Part shown: positions 37,770 to 48,840 of the stretch, piece after piece
How the letters are laid out: each line of letters begins with the position of its first letter
Position numbering within the stretch: the first letter of the stretch is position 1
Origin: Trochalopteron elliotii
Taxonomy: Eukaryota > Chordata > Aves > Passeriformes > Leiothrichidae
Direction of reading: 5' to 3'
Length of the DNA: 64,000 bases
Assembly: GCA_024734555.1 (NCBI GenBank)
Contig: JANPWX010000619.1
Location: 4,147,727 to 4,211,726 of the forward strand
Program-made: the position numbers and the translations under genes
Notes under the pieces: generated by a model
What the model was told of the DNA's origin: nothing
The model's input: only the letters and a program-made list of their open reading frames with translations
Database searches by the model: none

Positions 37770-38497
37770 ATGAGGGATTCTGAGGAAGATCTTGGATGTA
37801 TATATAGATATGAGAATGAGATATTGGAAAGCAGTGCTGCAGAATGGGACCTGAGAGTCCTGATCAATGACAAGTCGAACATGAGCCAGCAGCGCCTCGG
37901 CAGCCAGGAGGGCCAACCCTGTCCTGGGGGCATCAGGCCCAGCATCACCAGCTGGGCAAGGGAGGGGATTGTCCTGCTCTGCTCTGCACTGGGGCAGCCT
38001 CACCTTGAGCGCTTGGGGGCAGTTTCAGTCACTGCAATGTAAAAAGGATATTGAGCAGTTAGTGTCCAAAGGAGGGCAATGAAAATGCTGAAAGGTCTGG
38101 AGGGGAAGCTGTATGAGGAGTGGCTGAGGTCACTTGGTCACTGTTCAGCCTGGAGGAGACTGAGGGGAGACCTCATTGCAGTTACAACTGCCTTGGAAGG
38201 GAAGACACTGATACCTTGTCTGTGGTGACCAGTAGACAGGACCCAAGGAAATGGCCTGAAATTGTGTCAGGGGAGGTTTAGGTTGGATATTTGGAAGAGG
38301 TTCTTCACCCAAAGGGTGGTTGGTCACTGGAAAAGGCTCCCCAGGGAAGTGGTCACAGCACTTGAGAGAGCTCAAGAAACATTCAGGAAATACTCTCAGG
38401 CACATAGTGTGACTCTTGGGGTGTCCTGTGCAGGGCCAGGAGTTGGACTTCAAAGATCCTAGTCAGTCCCTTTCAACTCAGAATATTCTGTCTTTCT
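37770..38497 (+). mobile_element. CR1 LINE fragment with RT C-terminal relic, plus strand
   Basis: About 728 bp of the 3' part of a CR1 element. The left portion still encodes, in broken frames, the end of the CR1 reverse-transcriptase protein: DLRVLINDKSNMSQQ and ITSWAREGIVLLCSALGQPHLE near 37850-38000, then [20 protein letters not shown] and KRLPREVV near 38270-38360. Frameshifts and stops separate these blocks, so it is a dead copy. The 3' end carries CTTGGGGTGTCCTGTGCAGG, GCCAGGAGTTGGACTTCAAAG and AACTCAGAATATTCTGTC, typical of one common avian CR1 subfamily. The terminal ATTCTATG repeat is worn. The left boundary is approximate. Confidence 0.95.
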
Positions 38498-41400
38498 GGG
38501 AAGTGATTTAAAGTTTGATTTACAGTGCACTAGTAATAGGAAATGTCAAACAGCCGTGTGAAGTTTAGACACTTGTAAAATTGAGCCCCTGGTAATTTAC
38601 ACCTCAAAACCTCTGGATGAGCATATTTCTGGTTTCAGAATTGCAGGAACATTTAAGAAACCTGAAAGGATGCCAATGCTCTGCTGAGACTCAACAAGAG
38701 TAATGGCAGGTAATTATAGGCTTGGTAGGCTGCCAATAAACCTAGGGGAGAAAAAAAAAGAAAAAAAGGAAATGTTGACATGAAATTCAATTAATAAATA
38801 CAGAATAATAATCGATGACAGCCAAAATAATTTTACAGAATATAGGTCTCATCAAACAAATTAATAAATTTTGTATGAGACTACAAGAATGAAAAAGATA
38901 ACTGAATAGATACAGTAGTCTGAAAACATATTTGAACCTCCATTAACTATCACTGATATTGTTTAAGAATTAGCCCTACAAAAGATCAGTCTGCTCTACA
39001 TGACAAAAACTGAGAGCTGTTCAATAGTTATATACCAACAAACAGTTGCTTTTGTCCTTTACCTTATAACTCAATATGTTAGTAGCATTCTTCAAAGTTT
39101 GTTTTAGGCTTGATGGTATTCAAAAGAATAATTAAGATTCACATGTAGATATACAACTACTTGTAATGAAAGTGTGGCTATCCCCCACTAAATAACAATA
39201 GCATCAATGCCATCAAGCTTGATTCCTATTCAAGCACTAACAATACAAATGCATTTACAAGTATAGGAAACATTTATGTCAGAGTCCCACAAATAACAGA
39301 ATAGTGGTCAGTAAAGTTCCTTAGAAATTGGAAAATGAGACAGAAATAAATTGTCATTTTTTCTCACTAGTCATAAATGAAATTTCACAGGGATTTTTAC
39401 TGAGCCCATTTCCTCTCTTACATATGCATAAATAAAACTGGAAAAGATGAAGCCTCACGTGAGGCAGTTTGCTGATGAATTGTATAATCCAGCCTATAAA
39501 AGGTGAGGGCTGGCTGCCAAGACCTTACAGTAACAACCATGAGGCCCAATGAAATGTAATGTATATATACATAAGGCAAGGTACCAAAGTGATTAAACCA
39601 AAAAGCATCAAATCAAGCAGAAAACAGGAGCTTTCAACATCAGCAATACTATCTATTTTTAATTCTGTCACCTTATTTTTTTTTCTATGCAGAAAGCTTT
39701 GATTCCAAAATTTTCAAAATTCAAGCTGAGACAAGCAAAAAATCTTGAAAACTTTCAGCCAGAAGGATTATTCTGTGCTAGAAATACAAATATCTCAAAA
39801 AGGGGTGTGTATTGGGAAGTGTTGAACAATATGAAAAGTTGTTTCCTGGTATTACCTTTGCTCTCTTGAATGTTAGTGGTATCTTGCCCATCATTCCAGT
39901 ATTTCTTAGAGAATTTCTTCGTCTACTGGCTCAAACACTTTAACAATGTGACATGAGCTTTAATTTTTCCACCAACCTCATTTATTGCATCTTTTAACAG
40001 CTGTATGAAGAATGCTCATTCAAACTTTTTAGAAGTTTTCTATGATTTCCATTCATGTTCAGACCTGTTACTCTGAAGACAGTTTTTCTTTATTTCTTTT
40101 AAAACCTAGCATAGTAATATGAAGTGACAAACATCACCATTTTGAACTACTTTTACTATGTCCTGAATCTCCTAGTCAAGAAACTAAATTAAATTACCTT
40201 CATAACAGATACAGTCAGAAGGATTGACAAAATAATATGAAGCAGTAAACTGATGCTGAGTATTTAACTTGAACTGGTGGGAGGTACTCATGGTTCTGGA
40301 AAAACTTATAATTTACTAATGCTGATGGAAAAAATTGAACTCATGGATTAGAATGCAAGTCACAATACCAGATCTACTAAAAAGGAAGAATAACTGCAAA
40401 TGCTTTGGATACTAAAGTGAGAAAGACAATTTGCAATATAGCATGAGTCACCTTGGACAGAATATTAGAACAATTGCAAAAGCTACAGTGTGAAACAAAG
40501 CTATCAAATGGCTGTCACCTGAAAAATAATGTTTGGCAAGACCTACCGTGAACAGCATATTAAACCTGAGCTGGCATTGTAAAATGGTAAAACAAAAGAC
40601 AAGCACAGTTGCATAGGAAACACGGAGAAGGCGAACAATTTATTCTTTCAATATGGGCACATGAATATTAGAAAAATTGTCAACACTTTAAACCCAGAGA
40701 CCTACCACAGAGGTTGGGCCATAAAAACTTCTGTCCCACAAGCAAGTTAAAGATGCTGGTGCACAGATATTAACAAGACTTGTGATCAGAAATCTGTGCA
40801 AAGACTGCAGCTGACAAGTCAATGAGGTCAACAGCATAGGCCCAAAGGGTGGAGACAACTCCAGCCAGACATCTCAGTATGCTAAGTTTATGGAAGAGGA
40901 GCAGCCACAGCAGAAACAAGTGAGAGGGAGTAAATGCTGAAATCTAAACTCTGATATGAATAGTCATGTAGCTACAAAATAAATTTGGTTAAGACTAACC
41001 TGGATTTTTCTACTTCACTTTGCATAAGCTCAACCTCCTGAAGTTGTCGGTCAGCTGAGAAAAAATTTCAGGGACCGTGGAAGGACAGATGCAAATGGAA
41101 GGAAATACTGTTTTCTCCTATTGAGCAAGGAACCCCATCTTAATTCCACCTTCCCAATCTTTCACTGCCTGCTAAACCAAAAGGAAAATCTTGAGGAAAA
41201 CAATGAAAATGATTGCACCAACAATTTATAAGGCTGAACCCTTTTCTCCGTAGAAAACCAGAACCATTAGAATTGTTCTAGAGAAGCTAAGAGAGAGTTA
41301 GTATTGATTTCATCACTGGGTCCTTAGGGAAGAAGAATGGTTCTGCAGGTTTGCTCCTTATAGATATCCACAGCAGAGCATGAGAGGGGACAGGAGGAAA

Positions 41401-44283
41401 AGGAGACCTGACTCAAGATTCTTGGTGCTTGAAAAAAAATGTAACAGACGAAAGAAGAATTAAAGATTTTGTGAAAAGTTCAAGTTGCCTCCTGACTGCA
41501 ATACTGTAAATACTGAAGCATTAGAAATGAGAAGTTTCATAAAATCAGACCCTTAGTCCACTTCTTTTCCCCACTTACCACAGCTGGCTGCACTTGTTCT
41601 CCCAATAAAAATGAATTCTATTGAACATCCCACAGTGCAACCCAAGGCAGAGTTGGAAGGAAGCAGAAATTATTGAACTTAGATATTGGTACAAGTATCT
41701 AAGCACACTTCTACAGCTCTGTAGTTCTCTTTTCATGTACCTCCCATTGACCCCTCTCTATGCAGGCACCTCTCTGTACAGGTAGCTCTTGTTAATTTAA
41801 TTTTTATCTCCAAAAAGGTAATGTGGGTTGAAATGCAACCTGGCTTTGGCTCTGTGTTTTAAAAATGAAAGCATCAATTATAATAAGATACTTAATTCTT
41901 AAAAAAAGTGTCACATCATCTTTTGTATGGAGATCAGGCATATTTGGTAAGGGACTGTGTGGAAGGGTGCTAAGCAACTTCATCTCTCCCCATCTTCAAT
42001 GCTGTAAGAGACCTCAGCACTCACAAGGAAGCTCTTGGCACTTCACAAGGATCGGGAGAGAGTGAGAATATTAGGAGATAGTTTGCTTTCTAATATTTTA
42101 GGTCTGATTCATCCAGACTTGACATTTACAACCTTATTAAAATATTAATGTCTTCAAGAGTAATTAAGAGAGAACCAGTCTAAAAGAGCTATTTATATCA
42201 AAGAGAAAAGAAATAACTTTGTGTTGACTGTCTAAAAAAGCATGACAAAACCTAATTACATTTATTCAAAGTCTAGCCCAAATAAAATGCCAAGGTGATG
42301 GCTCTCTTTCAAATTTAGAGCTGCGCAAGGAACATATAGGGAAACAGAATGTAATAGATATGACCAAATCCAAGTCTGTATTACGTGAAAAGCTGTTACA
42401 AGAAAAAGCAAACCATTTTCTTAAAAGTAACATCATGACAAATCAAAGGAAAATAAACACCATCTTCTTGCCTTTAAGAGGATACTAATTCAGTTTCACT
42501 AACTAAAGAGGAGTACAGGGACATGAGGAATGAGGCATGAGGCAGTAGGGAGAATTTCTTAGAAATTATTAACCTTCTTAAACAGTATGGGTTTAAATGG
42601 CAGCAGAAGCACATTAACCCAGGTTCTCAGTCAAATTCAGCTGCTCACGTTCACTCTCAAGATCCCCTGCAGACCCAAGCTCAAGCTGTTAAATGAAGCA
42701 AAAAGCCAAATTGCTGTCTCTTCCCTGAAGTAAAGATATATTGCTCAAATGATTTCCACTACTGGAGCAAAGAAAAACAAGGGCAAATGAATGAAAAGAG
42801 CCTATCTGAAAGTGTTCAGAACAGAAATCTTGAGTGAAGAGTGATAGCTATAGAAAAAAATAAGAATTTAAGAACAACTCCTTAACTGATTCTCAAATCT
42901 CTCTTACATATACCTTCTCTTTGCTTACCCTCCTACCAGCTAATTTTATCTTTGAATCAATTTCTGCCTGTCCTTATTTTTCTCTCCTCCCTCTTCTCCA
43001 TTGGCAACTGGGTTCAATTTCACAGTTCATACACTGGCAGTCTCCAAACTCATTGTGGTTTACCCTTTAGATGCTCTCAACCATTTTATGTACCACAAAT
43101 GAGCACAGTACCTCCTCAGGGATTAATCCTGCTATCCTTCAGCTGAGAACTCTTCCCATGGAAGAAGTCATATTGCCTGTTTATTCAGAGAAAGATTACA
43201 ATGCCAACAAAAATAATTCCAATGTCATCATTAAGACATGCTCTAATTAGGAGTGAAAAAAGCAAATCAAAAGTCATTACTATAAAGTTGCTTCTTTCTA
43301 CATGCTCTAGATGAGTCATCAAAAACATACAAGCATGTTGAACACCAGTATTCAGATAGCATCTCTGCAACATCACACAGTACAGGGAAGTTTTATTAAA
43401 ACAAAGAACTTGAGATCTCTGTCCAATTCCAATTACAAGCTCACACTTAGTTCTGTAACTGCCAGATGTCAAGTCAGAGCTGCCAAAGTGAAGCAGAACA
43501 GATGGCATAGGCACATTTAAGGCTCTGAGTTTTGAGAATGGGTTTGGGGGGCTGCATAGAGAGATTTTTCTTGTGCTAAATAAAGTACCAGGGGATTTTT
43601 CAGCATCTATAAGAAAAAATAATTTCAGGAAAAATAAAAGACAATCCAAAGTCTTGAGAAAAATTAGCAGATACTTAAACTCCTTTTTTTTTTCTTTAGT
43701 GGAAATTTTTATAATAAATCCTCCATTCTGAATAATTTGTTGGTTTTAATATAAAAAAATTGTAAAACCTCAAGTCATTCCATAAAGCCTTTCCACTTCT
43801 ACAAAAGAAAAACCATATAATGAAGCGCTGCAAATGAATCTTGGCTCTGAGTGCAGAAGAGAAATGTCAGACTGAAAATTAAGGAAGTTAAATAAACAAA
43901 AATAATTTTCTTTTCCCAGTGCATGTGGTAGCACTCACATAGAAATCTTACACCTGGTCTTCTATTAGAGACTTAAAGGACTTTCATCATGAACAAAGTG
44001 GCAAAATAGAATTGTTTACCACTGACTCATGTCCAAAGGAGAAGTTGTTTTAGATATTTGCCATCTGAAATCACCAAATCTTTTTGCTTATTTTGCTTAG
44101 AGACAAAATCCAGAGTGATACTGAGGATCTGCTTCTTCTGTTTTAGTGTGAGCTGCAGATGACCAACACATCTTAAGGCTGTGTTGTATGTGACTGTTGA
44201 AGAGCCCTTTCTACTCTAATTCAGAAGTGACAGGTATTAAGGATGGCTTTTGACACATGAACAACTTCAGTCCAAGAAACTGC
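38498..44283. other. Non-coding unique sequence, no gene seen
   Basis: No recognised transposon or RNA gene. A-rich patch GAGAAAAAAAAAGAAAAAAAGG near 38749. Pyrimidine-rich tracts occur at about 42.9-43.0 kb. A 154-codon open frame on the minus strand (43185-43649) is longer than most here but has no recognisable domain. See findings. Confidence 0.6.
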
Positions 44284-45349
44284 TGTATGGGGTTTGCATG
44301 GCAAGGTTCTGGTGGGGGATAGGAAGGCAACAGGGGTGGCTTCCATGAGAAGCTGCTAGAAGCTTCCTCCATACCCAACAGAGCCAATTCCACTGGGCTC
44401 CAAAACAGAGGTTTCACTGACCAAGGCCAAGCCAATCAGCAAAGGTAGCAAACCCTCTGTGACAACTTATTTATGAAGGAAAAAAAGTTATTGTGCAGAA
44501 GTAATTGTGGTCAGAGAAGAGAATATGTGAGAGAAACAACTCTGCAGACACCAAAGTCAGTGAAGACAGAGCACATGGAGCTGGAGCAGTGATTCCCCTG
44601 CAGACTGTGGTGAAGACCATGGGGAGGCAGGTTGGCAGGCTGTCCCACTGCCAACTTGGAGATCTGTGAGGTGCAAGAGACCCATGCTGAAGCAGACGGA
44701 TGTCCAAAAGAAGGCTGTGACCCTGTGGGAAGCCCACACTGAAGCAAGCTCCGGGCAGGATCTTTGGATCCATGGAGAAAGGAACCTGCACTGAAGCAGG
44801 TTTGCTGGCAGGACTTGCAATCCTGTTGAGCCCCATGTTGGAGCACTTTGTGAAGAACTGTAGCCCATGGGAAGGACTCATGTTGGAGAAGTTTGCGGAG
44901 GACTGTGTCTCATGTGATTGATCCCATTTTTGAGCAGGGGAAGGACTTCTTTCCCTGAGGAGGAAGAAGCAGCAGAAAAACATACAATGAACTGACTGCA
45001 ATGGTCATCCCCCATTCTCATTTGCCTGCACCACTGAAAGAGAAGAGGGGGAAGGAAGTGGAGAATCAAGAAAAAAAGTTAAGCCTGGAAGGAGGGAGAG
45101 ATGAGAGAAAAGTGGGTTTAAGATTAGTTTTACTTCTCCTTATGCTACTCTGATTTTAATTGGTAACAAATTCAATAATTTCCTCGAGCTGAGTATGATT
45201 TGCTCATGACTATTTGTGATCTGTCCCTGCCCTTATCTCAGTTTGTGAGTCTCCCATTATATTTTCTCTTCTCTATACAGCTAAACGAGGGAAGAGAGAG
45301 AGTGGTTTTGCTGGGTGCCTGGCATCCAGCCAGGGTCAACCTACCACCA
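44284..45349 (+). mobile_element. Solo LTR of a second avian ERV family, 1.07 kb
   Basis: It starts near TGTATGGGGTTTGCATGGCA and ends CATCCAGCCAGGGTCAACCT then ACCACCA. The body follows a long LTR family common in birds: CAGGGGTGGCTTCCATGAGA and AGCTGCTAGAAGCTTCC near 44331-44368, CAAGGCCAAGCCAATCAGC at about 44422, a degraded TATA area (CTTATTTATGAAGG near 44466), AAACAACTCTGCAGACACC near 44535, a long repeated segment, and a U5 with GAGCTGAGTATGATTTGCTC. The poly(A) signal position reads AACAAA (45165-45170) instead of AATAAA, so it is probably dead. No retroviral interior or convincing target-site duplication was found. An antisense open frame of 176 codons inside it (44471-45001) is a by-product of the repeated U3/R sequence. 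The start is uncertain by a few bases. Confidence 0.92.
44681..44937 (+). repeat. Degenerate minisatellite inside the LTR, six units
   Basis: A motif close to CCCAYRYTGRAGCAG recurs at 44681, 44733, 44785, 44832, 44878 and 44923, giving periods of 52, 52, 47, 46 and 45 bp. The segments between share phrases such as CTGTGACCCTGTGGGAAGC and AAGAACTGTAGCCCATGGGA. This internal array is a family trait and largely accounts for the LTR's length. Confidence 0.85.
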
Positions 45350-46169
45350 GTGTGAGAGCAGGAGGCCAATCGTGTGCCAGTGTAGTGCTGTTCTAGCAGT
45401 GTCTGCTCAAAACATGACAGCCAGCAAGATCATACCATTTTCCCTAAACAGACTGAGTTCTGTTTGAAACTTGCTTCCCTTGAGATCGTTTTTATCTCTT
45501 CATGTCTGTATCATTGCTATACTGCAGTATTTAATCCCTCAGCCATCTTCCCAGAACAGTGTTTGGAAATGGCTGTTTTCCCTTCTGAGCCTGTGCAACA
45601 TCAAGTGCTCAATGCTGCAAACTGCACAGCAAGGCAGGGGCAGATGACAAGAAACAAACTCCTAAGTGTATTGAATAGCTCAGTAAGCTCATATAACATG
45701 CTGTGAAAGAATTTAGAGGAAGAATGCACTAATATCCTGAAAATAAAACCCTAGGCCTAGTTTTCGTCTGCTCAGCTTTCAGTGTTTTACTTGGAAACCT
45801 GAGTGTCTTATATCCTATTACTATATTTTGCAACCATTCAATCCTTCTGTATAACCCAGTGCAGTTCAGAAAACAAGTAGCCATAGAAAGGAAATCCCTC
45901 TTCTCAAGAGGATTTGATTTCAATCCTTTCTTGCAAAGAAGGTACCTATGCACCACTCACATTCTAGGCAAATTTTTCAGCTCTTGCACTTACTTTCACT
46001 CATTCTTTAACAGAAAATTAAAAAGCTTCAAACATCCCTTCCATTTTTATTCCCCAACCTCAGTCTAATTGTGAGAGAAGGGAACAAGTCCTAGACTGGG
46101 AATACAAAAGAATGTGTTGGATTACAAGAAAGAAGTGGAAATATATGCAATGGAAATACAAACAGTGAA

Positions 46170-46199
46170 ATTATTATCATTATTGTTATTATTATTATT
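46170..46199. repeat. Short imperfect (ATT)n microsatellite
   Basis: ATT triplets interrupted by ATC and GTT, about ten units. It is too short and interrupted to be very mutable. Confidence 0.85.
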
Positions 46200-48820
46200 G
46201 CCTTTAACAGGGAAATAAGGCAGTGAGCCAGGCTGAGGAGCTTCTCAAGCAATCAGCCTCCACTCATGGTTCTCTGCTGTAATTAGTGAAACAGATTTAG
46301 GACCAAAGACTTAGGTTCACTAATTTATATCCTCTTCATTATTATTTTAGACCTTGTAGAACTTAGCCCTAAAATGGAAAAGTTTGCCTTTGAAACTGGG
46401 GATAGGGAAATCAGGGAGGGTGATTAATGATGATATTTCAAAGTTCTGAAACACAGAGATTAAACAATGAAAACACAACTTCTGGGAAAAAAAAGATGAA
46501 GGCAAAAGAAGAGGGGAATAATGAGCTGAATTAGCCAGCTCTAAAGTGGGATCTTTTTGCAAAGTATCTATCTTGTCTGGCATTTTATTTACTAAACTAT
46601 CAGGCTACAAAGGCTATCATACACTTATCAGCTATATACATCTCAGTAACACAGTCCTTTCTCACTGAGATTTTCAAACAACCCTTTAAATTTTCCTTTC
46701 TTCTTTGACGCCTGAAAGTGACTATTTTTAAACAAGTGAAGCAGCTCAAAAATATATTTATCTCTGCACAAATACTGTTTATGAAAATGTGGAGATTTCA
46801 GAGGAGTTACCAGTGAAATACTCTTAGACCTGAAATTCAACATCAAATTTCAACCTGTGCATAATGAATGAACCAAATATACCAGCCAGACACCTAGAGG
46901 GAAAAAAGTAAGAGAGTTGCATAGAAATGCAGGAGAAGAGTAAGTATACTTTATTAAGACCTGAAGATAATTCTTCCCCTTTTTTATTTCCTGTCCTACC
47001 AATAAATGGAATTCCAGGAGAAGGAAAAAGTTATTTGCCTCATGGTCCTTCTTACACCATAAGGCAATTAAGTCTTTTTCTCAGTCAGTGCTCAACTTCT
47101 TCCACACTGTGGACCAAATTTGCCGTGTTTCTGCACTTTGGAGAGCCAACTGCACCTACACTACATCAGCATAAAAAGAATGAAGTCAGTGAAAGGAAAG
47201 CCAGATGCTCTGCACTAGGCTCATGAGCTGTTTCTCTCATGTCTGGTAAGACTCATTTACTCCATGTCTTTTGCCATCTGGCACAACCTAACTGTACCTT
47301 ATTGCCTCATTGTCCTATCTTCTCTCCAAGTCTCATTTACAGATCTACTTTGCTCTTTGCATTTCCCGTCTGCAGTTTCTCACCTGAATCTTTCAAAGAT
47401 TTAAATCTTCAGAACATTCTACAAGGGAGTGGAGTTATTGAAGGAAGGGTGAACAGTATCCACCAGCCCTTAGAGCTCATAGGATCCATTCATAACTCTT
47501 GCTTTTAATCTGAGTTCCTCTCAAAGTGGTGCATTTACACACTGTTCTTATTCTCAGAGCATATATCTAATGTCTCAGCCTAGTCCTAGATTGTATCTCA
47601 CAAGAGTCAGCTTGAACAGCTCATCTGCCTTAACCATTACAAACAAAATCATCAGCAAATAACCAAAAAAACTTCTCAGATCTACAGGAGACTTGAATAT
47701 AATTAAGCCCTACTACAGCGAAGGGAAAAAAAATGTGTCTCAAGTCAATTCATGTAATTTTGTAATAACCACTCAGCATGAAGTTTCTGTTTGTAGCAGA
47801 TTTTTTTTCTTAAATAAAACACATGATGAGGTCACTGGTAGTTTTCTCCCAGTTTTTTTCACTGATTAACTGTCTTGAAGATACTGAAGATATTCCTGAT
47901 CAGAAATACTAGTCCCTGCACATGAATAACTTCATCCAAGGCAACAGTTCTTTATTTCTAAAGTAACTTTTATATTCAGGTGTTGATAAAATCATAGCCA
48001 AAACCAGGAGCAACTAGATTCATAAACGGGGAAATCAGTAAATAACTTAAGATTTTACAGATTCTAAAGCAGTCAAAAAGGTTTCACCAAAACTAATGTT
48101 CACTGAAGGCTAGGACGAATACAGGAAAGTAATGCAAGGTACTTTAACAAAATCTACCATTAGTTTTCCTGGTCTCTCACCCAGTTGATGCTTCTGCTGT
48201 CAGAATAGTGAAACTGTGGAAAGTCTTATTTAACACAAAAAAATCCAGTTTGCATCCATAAAAATATTACATATTGGTTTGTCATGTCATATAACTCCAA
48301 AAACTGAATTTCATGGTGCTTTTTCTGTTTCACTCAAATTACATTTTTTCATGACATCAATAGTCAATTATTCTAATTTTGTCAAAAATTCAATGACAGA
48401 AAAAAAATCATACAGAAGTGAAAGTATTAAAAAATGTATAAAAATTCTTGGAGAGTAATCATCAAGAAATATTCACTTTGATTTTCTATACTCTAATGAA
48501 CTTGAAATTAACATTTTCCCTTGAAACTCTATCTAATATATACAAGTCTTCCTGCATGAAGCTAGAAGTTGTTGTTCACTTTAAATTATGACACAGAGGC
48601 ACTTTCTGCTGAAAACAAAATGTGACCTTTTTCAGTTTTACTGATTGTCTTTGAAGAGAAATAAAATGTCACTGCATCCCATGAAATTTGCTGGTAACTC
48701 ATGTGAAACAAAAAAGTATTTCTTTCTCTCAGTAGGAGACTGAGGTCTACACAACCTGTGGCAGAAAAGCAAAAAATCCTTTGTTTTAGTCATAAAACAA
48801 AGTTGTTTGGCTGCTGGGTG

Positions 48821-48840
48821 AAAAAAAAAAAAAAAAAAAA
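48821..48840 (+). repeat. Poly(A) run of 20
   Basis: Twenty uninterrupted A's following GGCTGCTGGGTG. It might be the tail of a small retroposed sequence, but no source RNA is recognisable upstream and no flanking duplication was found. Confidence 0.9.

Noticed and set aside
42895..43010. Long pyrimidine-rich tract ending in CAG, resembling a splice acceptor
   Set aside because: The sequence after the AG has no coding character and no matching donor. Such tracts are common in AT-rich DNA.
44471..45001. 176-codon open frame on the minus strand, with overlapping frames of 111 and 103 codons
   Set aside because: It lies antisense within a recognisable LTR and its length comes from the internal minisatellite. 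The translation is low-complexity Ser/Pro/Leu/His-rich and resembles no retroviral protein.
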